Positions 29,901 through 41,900 of a DNA stretch of 64,000 bases are shown here, one piece after another (position 1 is the first letter of the stretch; the number at the start of each line of letters is the position of its first letter). Source of the DNA: Effrenium voratum (Eukaryota; Sar; Dinophyceae; Suessiales; Symbiodiniaceae); assembly GCA_963377175.1 (NCBI GenBank), contig CAUJNA010000536.1:87501-151500 (forward strand). Direction: 5' to 3'. The notes beneath the pieces were generated by a model. It was not told where the DNA came from. It searched no databases and worked only from the letters and a program-made list of their open reading frames with translations. The translations under genes and the position numbers were made by a program.

Positions 29901-32900
29901 GCTCACAAAGCCATCCGGTTCCTTAGCTTTTAGATCCTTTTGGTGTTTAGTGGGCCCTAACCTCCATGGAACCAACTCAAAGGTTAGTCACTTTTTAGCG
30001 GGGGATCTGAGGACAGCCCAGAGTTTTGGTGCTTTTGCTTTTTCTGAAAATGGGCAAGTCCCGCCGAAAGTGAGCTGGTTGCGACTTCCTTGGAAACCGT
30101 TGGGCAAAAAAGGGATCAGGTGTTTTGGGATAGCTTCTGGTGTCAATGTCCGGCCTGTTCAGAGCATAGTCTACGTGTCATGTGGGAGAGACATGGCTGG
30201 AATCACCAAGTTTCCACACAAAGCAGGGACCCGCTTGTTCTTCCATGTCCTTGCCCGCAAAGCTTGACCGTGTCGCATATCTTGCAGCAGCTTCCATTCA
30301 AGAGGGTTTCCGCCTGTCCCTCGAACCACTACCCCCAAGGGGCAAGTTAGTGTATACCCCTTATATACTGGTTATATTAGCTGTTTATCCCATCAACCTT
30401 TTGGGCTCCGGTAGTGGGCTGGGTGTGGGGTTTCCATCTTAATGTTGACCCAGGATAAAGAAACCCGTCCCATCATTAGGGGGGTGTTCCCTCCAAAAAC
30501 GGTCTGAATCCCCACTAAAAGGGGACCCGCCCCGATCAAAATCCACCAGCAATCCAAGCCACCCAGGGGAAGCTGAACCTTTGGACCGGCGCACCAGCGC
30601 AGGGGGGTGTATCAACATCAGATCCCAGGAAGAAGAAAGGCAAGAAGCAGGAGTCGAAGCAGGTCGAAGCAGATGAGGACGACGGCGACAAGTTGCTGGA
30701 TGCAGCTCTGGCAGAAGCTGCGGCGTCGCAAGCTGCGCCAGAGCCGAGTACTTCGTGCCTTGCCTGGAGGCTATGCTTCTTTAAAGAGTACCCAAAAAAC
30801 CGAACCACCCATTTTTTGGGACCCACGCCCATCCTCGTAAGTGGGTAGCTTGAGCTGATTGTATCTGGATACACCTCCCGCTCCGACAGCTATGGAGGCA
30901 GAGGCATGCCGGGAGACCAGGAGTAAGGGCAGACACGCGCGGTGTGTCAGGGGAAGGGTTGCAGGCCACCGAGACTGGTTGTCCACCCCCACCTTGAAAG
31001 GTGTGGCTTAGATGCGCCTGAAAGGAGCGTGTGCCGCTGTCCTGTCGGCCTCAGCTTATGAAGCTCTACTGAGCAACGCCCAACACCCCCATTGGCCATA
31101 GCAGGTCTTCTACTACCTGGTTTATATGGATGACAGCAGAGCCTATATAAAGCTTGATAAGGGTATGGATCAAAATTAAAGCACCAGGGGACCGCAGGTT
31201 AAATCCTCCTTGGTTCCATTTACTAGGGCTCCAAAACGGATACCCCTTTTTGACCCACAACCATAAGCATCTCAGAACCACCAGCCAGCTCTCGGGTCAA
31301 GAACGAACTGGCTCCGGCTACTTTCGCCCCAGGGGCGTCTCCAGCTGCGCGTTGGTGATATCCAAGAACTCCTTCAATGCCGAAAAGGAGCGGAGTCGGC
31401 TCTTCCAGGAGCCCGCGAGACTTCGAGAAGCCGAGGGCGTCTTATTTGGTTTTTTTGGGAACCAAGTGGGGCTGGGTGCCCGTTTCACCCTGGTTCAAAG
31501 GAGACCAACGGATAAAACACAAACGAATGTCCACTTTTTTGGGACAGGACATCTTTTTGGGAGCCATCTTTGGTGCTGGGCGCGGATAAAAAACAAACGA
31601 AAGTGCAATTTTTGAGGCAGGACACCGTTGCCATTTTTTTTTTTTGGGGGGGGGCCTAATTTTGAGACAGCCCCAGAACCGACTGACGGAGGTAAATGCG
31701 GGTGGCTGACTACTTTTTTTGAGGCTCGGTACAAGCGTTTCACCATGGTGTAAAGGGAACCCACAAGGAACGCCTATGTTTTTTTGTTTTTTCTCCGGGC
31801 TTCGATTCCTGTTTTGACGCAGATTCAAGTGGGTATACACTGTATCCCAAACCGCTTTGGTATTCATACCCACATATTTCACCTGGGAGCCGTTTCAATC
31901 GGCAACATGTGTGATCCTGATACGCTTGGCTTGTGCCCGCCGCTTGCTAAAAAGGCCAATCTTGATACTGCGGGCAAGCTCAAAGGAGTTGATGTGACGA
32001 TCCGCTGCTTTCACGCTAAACAGGCGGTTGGTCCAATGTTGGACAGGCGGTTGGCCCTATTACTCAAGTGAGGGCATAGTTGTCAGACTTGACGACCATG
32101 CATATCTAGAAAACGAAAGCTATGGTAGGTTGAGTTGACCACTTGAAAGCTGTATTGAACAAGGTTGGCCATCTACTGCAGGGTCCCCATACTGTCGATG
32201 GACGAAGTCCTGCATTAAAACCCTGGTTGAAACTATAAGGTGTGTTGGTATTTCCGTTGGGGACTCTAATCATAAAGTGTTGGGTTTCTGAACGGTGCGG
32301 TCTTTGGTCAGATAATACGTAATGTTGACCCCATATTACTCATCCCCAGTTTATTACTAGGGGGATATCCCTGGGTTTAATCATCCTCCAAGGACCCCCC
32401 CCCCGCCCCCCCTCTAGCTCACTCACTCACTCACTCAACTCAACTCAACTCAACTCAACTCAACTCAACTCAGCACAACTCAACTCACTCAAGTTCGCAC
32501 GGGCCTTTGTGGGCGCAGCCGATTTATTGGGCGGGGGGGGGGGGGGGGAACAGGCCCAAAAACGGCAACAGCAAGTGCACGTGTCTGCGCGCGTGCACAC
32601 ACACTGCTCCCGCAGGGCTCATTGCATGCACAAAGCTGGGGTCAACACTCCTCGCGACAAAGCAGAAGCACAACCTGTCCAGTCCAACGGCTGCCAGGAG
32701 CGGCTGCTGAAACCGCGCCGGGGCACCAGCGCGGTGGGCATGCGCCCACGTGGTGCGCACGAGGCGCTCTCTTGGACGTGTTGTGTGGGCGCGTGGAGCC
32801 CCAAGTCATCTTGACTTCGAAACTTGTTCCTTTGAAAGTTGGGCAACGGGATGTCCTTCAAAATGGTTTCCGGTGAACATTTTTTGTCCGGAACCGGGGA

Positions 32901-35900
32901 CGCAGGTCCCTAACAAGCATTGGCTGGTGTTGACTACTACAAGGGGCGTCTGAACAATTGGCTTCGCTCTCAGCCACGGCAGTGTGCGACAAAAAGGGAG
33001 TCCAAAAAGTGTCAACTTCAATTTTTTGGGGGTTGGAGGAGACAGATCCCTTGGGTGGATCAAGGGGGTCCGCAAAGTGACAAATTCTGTCAATGCGACA
33101 CTTGCCTATTGGCGAACCAGGGGTTTATTCATGCTGGGTTCCGATTTTGTGTGTTGCCTCCCGACCACATTCTCCTCTCACTGCTTTGTGCCTTGCACAT
33201 CCATCCACTGTCGATTCTGGGGAAGAGCCCAGGCCATGTGAATCAAAACGAGGACGTCTTTTGGTATTTGCCGTTTTTTACATGAAGCCGGCATGAAGAC
33301 AATGAGCCGGAGAGGATTGACAGGCTTGCCCTAGGGCCCTAGGGATTCTGGCATTTTGCGCGATGAGATTTCCCTATGCCATGAAACCCCTGTGAGCCAA
33401 AGATAAACAAGAACGTTGCCCAATCTCTCTTGCATGAGGACTTTGCTCTCAACGAATATCACTTGGCGAAACTAAACAAAGGCTGCTGGGAGCAATGCTT
33501 ACCATAAGATACGCACAATCACAGGTGTTCTTTTTTCTTAGTTTGGTTAGACATAGATGGGTTTCGCTGGTTTAGATTGGTCCTACTAACCATTTATCAG
33601 GATCTGTTTCTAACCAGACCGTCACCTATGCGCACAGTTCTTCCTATTCTTTGAGGTCTTCAAGTCAATGCCTCCGGGGAGCAGTGCCTCCAGCCAAACA
33701 CCACTTAGAGGGTGAGTTTCAGAGAACATGGCGCATAATTACTTAGGCCCTTGGACAACCCAACAATCTGAAGTGCGTTGCAAAACCTTTCATAAACTTT
33801 TCTGTTGGAACATGGGGGTTTTTCATCGCACCGCTGCGCAAAGGAAAACACGAAGGACCTCGGGGGGTTTGTAGGTGTTTCTTAGCCGCCACGAATGACC
33901 AAGCATACTTTCTTTTCAGATAAAGACAGGACATTTTGATCTGTCTCTAGCTGAGAATCGGAACCCCCCAAGATTGGCTTTGGTTTCCTCTTGGTTTTCC
34001 TAAGCAGCTCGTTGCGGGAGCGAAGCTCCGTTTGGGGGTTGGGGGGAACAAATGTGGGATGCTGATGCAGGTTCCAGCTCTCACTTTTGCATGTCAGCTT
34101 CACGTCGCTTGAATTTCGGGTGATGCAGGTGATGCAGGCTTGGGCATCCTTAGCATGCATAACATCACCAGCAGGCATAACATCACCAGCAGGCATCCCC
34201 ACAGAGACAAGTCAAACAATTTCCCCGACAGCTGAAAGCTAAAGGTCTCGGAGGTGACTCGGAAAAGCTCTGGAGTTAGGTCTGGTGCAGGTGTAAGGTG
34301 GGAAGGTTCCGGATGTTGTGAAGGGAGGTTGGGGGGTGCTCTGGTGGCCAGGTCTAAGGCTCAAGCAATGGTTCCGGAGGTGTAGGCCAGCTGTAAGGTT
34401 CAAGGAAGGTTCCGGAGGTTCTCTGCAGAGGGTTGGATTCACGAGGGCGGGCGTGGTTGGGGGAGGCTCACCTGAGCTTCTTTTATGTATTTTCCCTTGT
34501 TGGTCTTTAAAGGGACTCCCCAAATCACGTTGGTCTTTAAGGTCTTTGGTGGGAATCCCCAAATCACCCGTCCAAACCAATGAGTTCGCGCAGGGGCACT
34601 TCGTGCACTACCGCCGGCTCTTCCTGGTGGTGCCGACGAGCGAGGGTTGGCCCCGTCCCGAGGGCTGCGCGCGGATGGCGGCTGAGGACAGCGGCCTCTT
34701 CAGGAGCAGTTGGGTTCAGGTGCATGGTTGGCCTTTTCCACGGTTTGCGGTTCATAAATAAGCAGAGGAACCATAGGGGTCCTTTTTAGGTGAGCCTAAT
34801 TTAGGTGACTATAGGTGACTTTTTTGGGTTGGACCATTTTGGGAAATAAACAGTTTGGTGACTTGTTTTGAGCATGGTTGACCTTTTCTTGATAAATAAG
34901 CAGCCCCCCCTGGTAGGAGCCCTTTTCAAGAGAGGCTGTTAATAAACAGTGGAGAAGGCAAACCCTGTTCAAGTGGGCTGCTCCAAAGGCAATCCGCCAG
35001 ATCCTTACCTTGGGCTACCTTTAGTGGCTTTTCAATAGGGATTATGGAACGGGAATGGCCAACACCCCCAGGTTAAAGTGGGCCCGAAAAGGGGGCCGCC
35101 ATGGATTTGGGTAGACGATTTTGTGCCCAGGTTTTGATTGCGCCTCATTGGAAGTGAGCCAACAGCCTCTGAACTTAGGGGTTGAGACTGTGGAGGTGTT
35201 TCAACAAAAAATGAGTGTGTTTTGGACAAATTCCCCCTACAGATCAACATGGAGCGAACAAACCTTCCTTGTTGGAACCTCCCAACAAGGGGGACTCGCT
35301 TATTGGTTCATGTCAATGTGCGGGGGATCTGAACACATAGCCCTGTGCATCACTTCAAACGTTGTTTCACATACTTGGTGTTTAGGGGATACCGGGGGTC
35401 CATGTGTGGATCAGTCCATTCAGGCTCTCACATTTGCCATGGATCTCTTTCAAAGGGACACTAAAGGTGCTGATGTTGAAGCAAGAGTTTCGTCTTTCAT
35501 CATTTGGACTCCCCGCATCTTGGATCTCGGTTTCCCTTTGTTTTCCCTGTACTGCGAAGAAGAAAGAGGTACAGTACCAACTCCAAAAACACGCTGTACC
35601 TCAGGATTGAGTCCACGCCTGAGCATGCCCGGATCAGGCGGGAAAGATGATCGCTGTTTGTGAGATATGGGTGGCTCGTCTTTTTTTTTTTTTTTTAAGG
35701 GCCCCCCCAAAATAAATAAATAAATGGATCTCGGGTTTTCTGTTGGTGTCATGTTAAAACCGCCAAAAAGGGGACCGAGCCTCAACAATAGACGGTCCGG
35801 ACGTGGGGTTGCCCAAGACAGACGGGTGGAAACAGACAGGGCAACCTGCTTGAGTAGCATTTACAGGGGGAATTCAAGGATTCAATGTTGATATTGTTTA

Positions 35901-38900
35901 ACAAGCAACTTCGAAGCTCGCGAACACAATAGGATTATGTTCGCGCGATCCCAATGCTGCTGAGGCGCTCAAAGTAGAACATCAGGATGGTCATCGAGCA
36001 AACACACTGGGAAAACAGCTGTTTTTCAACACACACTTGTTTTTCAGTGCATTGGACACGTCACAAAACACTGCGAGGGCTCATGTGAAATTGACGCGGC
36101 TTTGAAAACACGGCAAAAAACAGTACAAATGCCAGTCCCCTGCAAGTTGACAAAGTGAGAGTCGTCTATTTTTTGTGGCATGCTTCATGAACATCATCAC
36201 CGAGATTGTTGGATCTAGGCCGCCGGGTGCACGCGCAATCAGGAAAAATCGCACAGTCATGCGTGGCCGAAACTTGTGTTGGGTGGGGTCACTTGGGCGG
36301 GGTTGCTTACCATGTGTTGGGTGGGATCACTTGGGGGTGCTTACTATGTGTTGCCTTTACTCGTGTTTAGACAAGCAAACGGGTTCCTACTCAGAAAGCC
36401 AACCGGCTTCCTTGGATACCCTGGACCCATGGGATCCATGTAAGACGCACACGGGGTAACGGAACAAGCGAATAGACAGCAAAACGATTCACCAGTCCTC
36501 AACGGGACTCAGTTCCCACCTTTAAACCAATGGTTGGTTTAATGCAACCACCATTGTTTACCCTTCAGGATCAGCTAAATTGGGTCTTCTTGGGCCATTC
36601 TGGGCTTAAACCTTTTCCTACTGTCAGGATTCCAACCCAACGTCATCATGTCGGAGCTTTCCGAGCCATTTCCGTTTTTGGAACCTCGAACAGTGGCAGT
36701 TTCAGTGGAACCAGGAGTCAATTGCAACTTTTGATTCGGGGAAGTCCCTTTTGGACGCCCTTTTTACCATTCCCCTCACATCCGGAAAACGGGCCTTAGG
36801 AGCCTTTCATGGTTGTTGGGACACATTTTACATTTTTGATCTTATTGCGGTTTAGTGGTTGAAATCCAACCACTGAACTACTGAAATTCAATTTTTTGGG
36901 CAACCCCTTCCAACGTCACCAAGCCTTGTCAGGCTGGAGCTGGCCCAATGCGCCTTGCTGCACGACCCCGCTGCGATCCGAGACTTCCTCGCGGAGTTCC
37001 CCTTCTCCGTGGAGGCCGTCCGCAGTCCGGACCAGACGGGTCATCCCAGTCCGTTTGTTTTATTGGGGTGGGGGGGGAGATCCTTTAAAGCCTTTTTTTT
37101 GTGTGCGTGTGTGTTTTTCTTTTTTTTTTTTGGGGGGGGAACCCCTTTAAGGTCTTTTTTGTTGGGGGGGGGGGTGTGGAAGACCCCCCTTTAAATGGAG
37201 ACCAAGCGGTTCTTCAACCCAAGAGGTGTTTAAGCGGTGTAAACGGGTCCCATTTAAATCTAGAAACCACCCGGAGGTTGTTTAAACCTCTTTTCTTGGG
37301 GTCAAACCACGAGACCTCGCCGCAAATTGCAGGCGCTGTGCGCTTACGCGGAGGTGGCACGCCAGGCCAACGAGCATCAGCATGCCTTTGACCTGCTCAG
37401 GCGCGATTTGTGCTCGCTGGGGGGTTCCTCAAAATGATGAAGAGGGTACCGAGCATAAGACCATTTCTACTGGAATGCTCGGCCAAGTTAGCAAGTGGTT
37501 AGCCCCCTTGGGTTTTGGACCCCCTAACATCCTATCCCCACTTTCACGGAGGACTTACAAGTCGGTTACAACCAAGGTTGCCAACAACTCGCTAACTTTG
37601 CCGAACACCAAGTAGGGTCCTAGACAACCATAAGGATTCGGGAGCAACGACTATAGCCCACCTGGCTTTGGTTGGGTCTTCTACCAGCAAGCATGGCAGT
37701 GCGCACCCGAGAGGAACATAGCTTCCAAAAAGGGGGGGGGTTGTGCACTTCCATTTTTCTTGGCGATGGTCAATCGTTTTCTTTTTCTTTTATTTATGTA
37801 TTCCTTTTCGGGGGGGGGGTCGATCCATATTTCTTGGGTCTTCGGGTTTTGCTTGGGTCTTCAGGTCCCGGGGTGGGGCCCCAAGGGGTTTTGGTGGGAA
37901 TATGATCTTCAAGACACCCTTGAAGCCCTAGTTCTTTTTTCTTTAACCCTGGAAGGTTTTCCTAACCCAAACAAACCACCCCACCACCCCACCACCCCAC
38001 CACCCCACCACCCCACCACCCCACCACCCCACCACCCCACCACCCCACCACCCCACCACCCCACCACCCCACCGCCCAACCAACCCCCCACCACCCCACC
38101 CGCTCCGTTTGAGGCGCGCGGTCTACGCTGTGGACTGCTGCTTCGAGGTGGCTGCGGGTCAAAACCAATGGGATCCCATTTTGGGGTAGGTGCACCACCC
38201 ATTTTAGAACCTATTTTAGCGGGGAGGATGTTCACCGGGGGTAGGGGATTTTGACCCCTGGCCAGGCCGGCTTCGCGCCCTTCGCGGAGTCCTCGCAGCG
38301 CGTGGCGCGCGGGGAGGGCAGCGACTGCGTCACCTGGCCGCGGGCGCGGCTGCGGCAGGAGGAGGAGCCCGCGTGGCAGGCAGGGGCACTGATGGAATGA
38401 CCTTTGTTTGAGTTGCTACCCCCATTTTGGTTGTTCTTTCGGAAATGACCTGGTTTCGGGGTACACCTTTTTTGGGTTGTTTTTCAGGGAAGAACTTGAA
38501 GTAAGCACGAAATGGGAAAAGCGACCCATGGTCATTTGGGGGCCGGGAATGCTGATCACCCCGCCTCCCCCCCGCTATTGTCCTTGAAAGGTTGGACCCA
38601 AAATCTATCCGGGTTTCTTGTTGGCTTCCCCTAAAACCCACCAAAAAAGGGGGTACCAACTCAACAAAAGGCAGCCCCCAACTTCCATGATGACCAAATC
38701 CTCGAGGGCAAACAGATACAAGGGCCCCCTTGAGGCCCCAACACCTGCGGCTTGTAAAGACACCACCACCATTTTGGGGGGTCGAAGCTCAAAAGAGACG
38801 TTAACACCAACCGCAGAGCATCAAAAAGTCCGTGAGACATGGGATGACCATTGGATGGAAACCACGGAAAAGAGATCAACCACGAAATGGGAAAAGTGAC

Positions 38901-41900
38901 CATGGTCATTGGGGGTCCGGAATGCTGTTCACCCCCGTATTGATTTGGGAGAGTGAAACAAACCGTGCTTTTGGGTTGCAAGGGGCGATTTTCTGGGGTT
39001 CAGGCAGGCCGCCGTTTTAACAGTGGTTGGGTTGATATCATCACCGTTGTGTTTACTCAAGATTTGCCATCATCGAAATTGGGGGGGGCCTTTTTTGAGT
39101 TGGTGCCCCCTTTCTGGGTGGTTTTTAAGGGACGTCAAAAAGAAACCATGGTGGAGCCAAAGACATCATTTGGGGGGTCCAAAGACACCCATAGTGGAGC
39201 CGCTACAAAGTTTTTTCCAGCTGTTGGTGTTCAAAGGGAGAAGATGCTCATTTTGGGGGGCTCCCCGTATTTTTTTGACAAGCTCATATGGCAGTTTTCG
39301 ACATGTTTGTCTTTTTGAACAAGTTGTTAGTTGACATTTAAACGGGAAACCATCAGGTTCACCAGCGATTTTGGGGAGCACACCATGTTGAGAAGCAACC
39401 ATATGGCAAATTGACCAAGTGGGTTGGACTTCCTTTTGTAACTTGAGGTCTTGGATGGGGCCGATGGGATTGCCTTTGACCATGGGTCATTATTTTTTCT
39501 GGGGGTTATCAAGTCAGAAAACGGGGTTGTTTCCCTTTAACCAATCACTTAGGGGGTGTTTTTGTTCATGGTAGAATGGTGAGGCCAGTTTGAAAGCGGC
39601 AAGAAGGGCGTCCATTTTTTCTCCAAGGTGCAGGGACCAGGACTCCAGTTGACAGTCAAGAGAGGAGTTGGAGGGTTTTCCGCTGGGGGAATCCGGTGAC
39701 ATGTTTGATCGCCTGTAAACACAGGTCACATAGTAGGCCTCGACCTAGAAAATTGAGCTCTATAAGCTAGACCCCTAGACCAATTTTACCCTCTCAAAAT
39801 AAGCACCCCTAGGTTTCTCAAGGGGAGCTTGCCCATTTCTAGCGGTCGTTTCAATGGAGTCGATTCCCGGGTATACCCAGCAAAAGCCATGACAAAGGTC
39901 CTTTACTCGGGGATCCAATTCTTATTTCAGACTTTGTGGAATTCAATTCGTATGATGCGGTCGTTTCAATGGACACCAGTCACTTGATCAACTTTCCCGG
40001 GCACATCCAGGGGTCGAGCTACTTAGAATTGAAGCTTCTGGCGTTTTGGTTGAGATCTCCACCCTCTCCAATAGTCGCCCAGTGGCCCAGTAGCACCAGT
40101 TACTTGATCACTTGATCAGCCTGGAGTCACCTGGCTTTGGTTGAGATGTCCCTCTCCAGTCGCCCAGCAGCCACCCCCCGTCGAAGGGCTGGGCCTGGCT
40201 CTGCGCGCTCCTGAGCTACATGCTACACTTGGCCTTCCAAGGCTTGCCGCGCACGGCGCTGGAGGCGGGGAGGCGCATGCGTGCGCTGTTCGGTCTGGCG
40301 GGAGCAACCGGTCAGAGGTGTTTTCCGACGTTCTCTCCATGTGTTTCGGGAAAACCCCACGCATTTGTTCTTCCTTTTCTTTTTTTTTGGGCGGGGGGAA
40401 TGGGGGGAGAAAAACCCGATGAAACTAGGCAAAACGTATAAATGATAGATTGGCAACACCAATCTGTGAGAAAGAACCACAGGAAGCCGGGCTTTTTCGG
40501 ACGGGGGTTCTTGGTGGTTCGATAGGCAGGGAATGATCCCCACAGAGCAGCAGCAAGTCTTTGCTATCAAAACCGCAGCAGCTTCTCCTTCCTGCGAAAG
40601 AGACAGGCAAGCATGCGACCGCCCTGTGAGGTCTGCAAGCTCCTGCTGGTCATGACGTTGCCCAAGGATCCCCTGCACGCCTTGGCGCACCTCGAGATCT
40701 TGGCGCTGAAAGCGGAGGACTACGAGCAGCTGCTCTCCGTCTCCGAGAGGCGCGCTCGACAACCCTCGGCCTGTTTAGCGCGGAGGTGTTGGACAGGTTT
40801 GTTTCTTTGAGGTGTCCTTTTTGGTTGCTCTGGTTAACAAAAAGAGGGCCCTGGTTTACCTGGTGGTTCAATCATTATATTTTCCAAAAAGGACACCTAG
40901 GTTTGTTTCTTTGAGGTGTTCCTGACTGCGGCCTTTGGGTTGGAACTCCTCCGGGACCTCCGATGCGGATCAAGGTTTTGGTTGCGTCGCCAGGCTTGAT
41001 CAACAGAACCAAGCTGCCAGGGCAAGGCCGAGGATCTCTCTTAAACTGTTTCCATGTTGAGCTGTCAGGAATACGGGCCGGAATCGAACATATGACTTTG
41101 GATGGGCAAAAGGTGGTGAGGCAGAAGCAAGCTGAGGTCCTAGACCCAAAGTTGAGGTGGTTGAAGCATGTCTGAGCAGCCAAAACCGCACAACAGGCCG
41201 GGGCCTCCTGCCTCAAGGCATGAAAGCTTTTGTTTCTCGAGCAAGCAAACTTTATTGAAAACCAGCTCAGTTGCAAGGGAAGGGCCTGAAGGGGTGGGCG
41301 ACCCTCAATGGCTACCAGTAACTCTCCAAATTGGCCAGACGCCTCCCGATTCCTCCCCCCCCCCCCGGGGTTTTCCACAGCGAGGTTCAATCCTCCTTGG
41401 GACCTGCCGGCGAATGCCATCCTGCGCCTGGACTGTTGCCTGCCGAACTTCGCCTATGCTGCGGCGCTGGCACACTTCCTGCGGGCCAAAACCAAGGCAG
41501 GGACGTGGACTCCATATGGGCCTGTCTTTTTGTGGGAGTTGGTGTATCCAAAGAAGTAGTTAAAGGGGGGGGTTGTACAGGGAAACCAACCAGAGCATTT
41601 TGTTTATGTTGGAGGAGTCCAAATCCTAGCCAGCCACGTTGTCCAGACCACTGGGACTCCGCCCAGCCATCCCCGAACAGAATGGGACGTCAAGAACATG
41701 AGGATCATGCCAGGTATGGCATGGGGAGGAAGACGTAAAAAGAACACCACACAAATCAACAGAACACATACCCACAAAAACAATAAAACACCAATAGCAT
41801 AATTCGCGGCTAAAGAATCTCAATTCCTAGGGGAAACATCCGCTTCGCAAATATTGCATTAGTTGGTAGATGGTTTACATGTTCATACGGTTTTTATGGG

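Noticed and set aside
32560..32830. GC-rich open block inside TCF25 intron 4
   Set aside because: Open in several frames, Arg/Cys-rich, no borders that keep TCF25 in phase.
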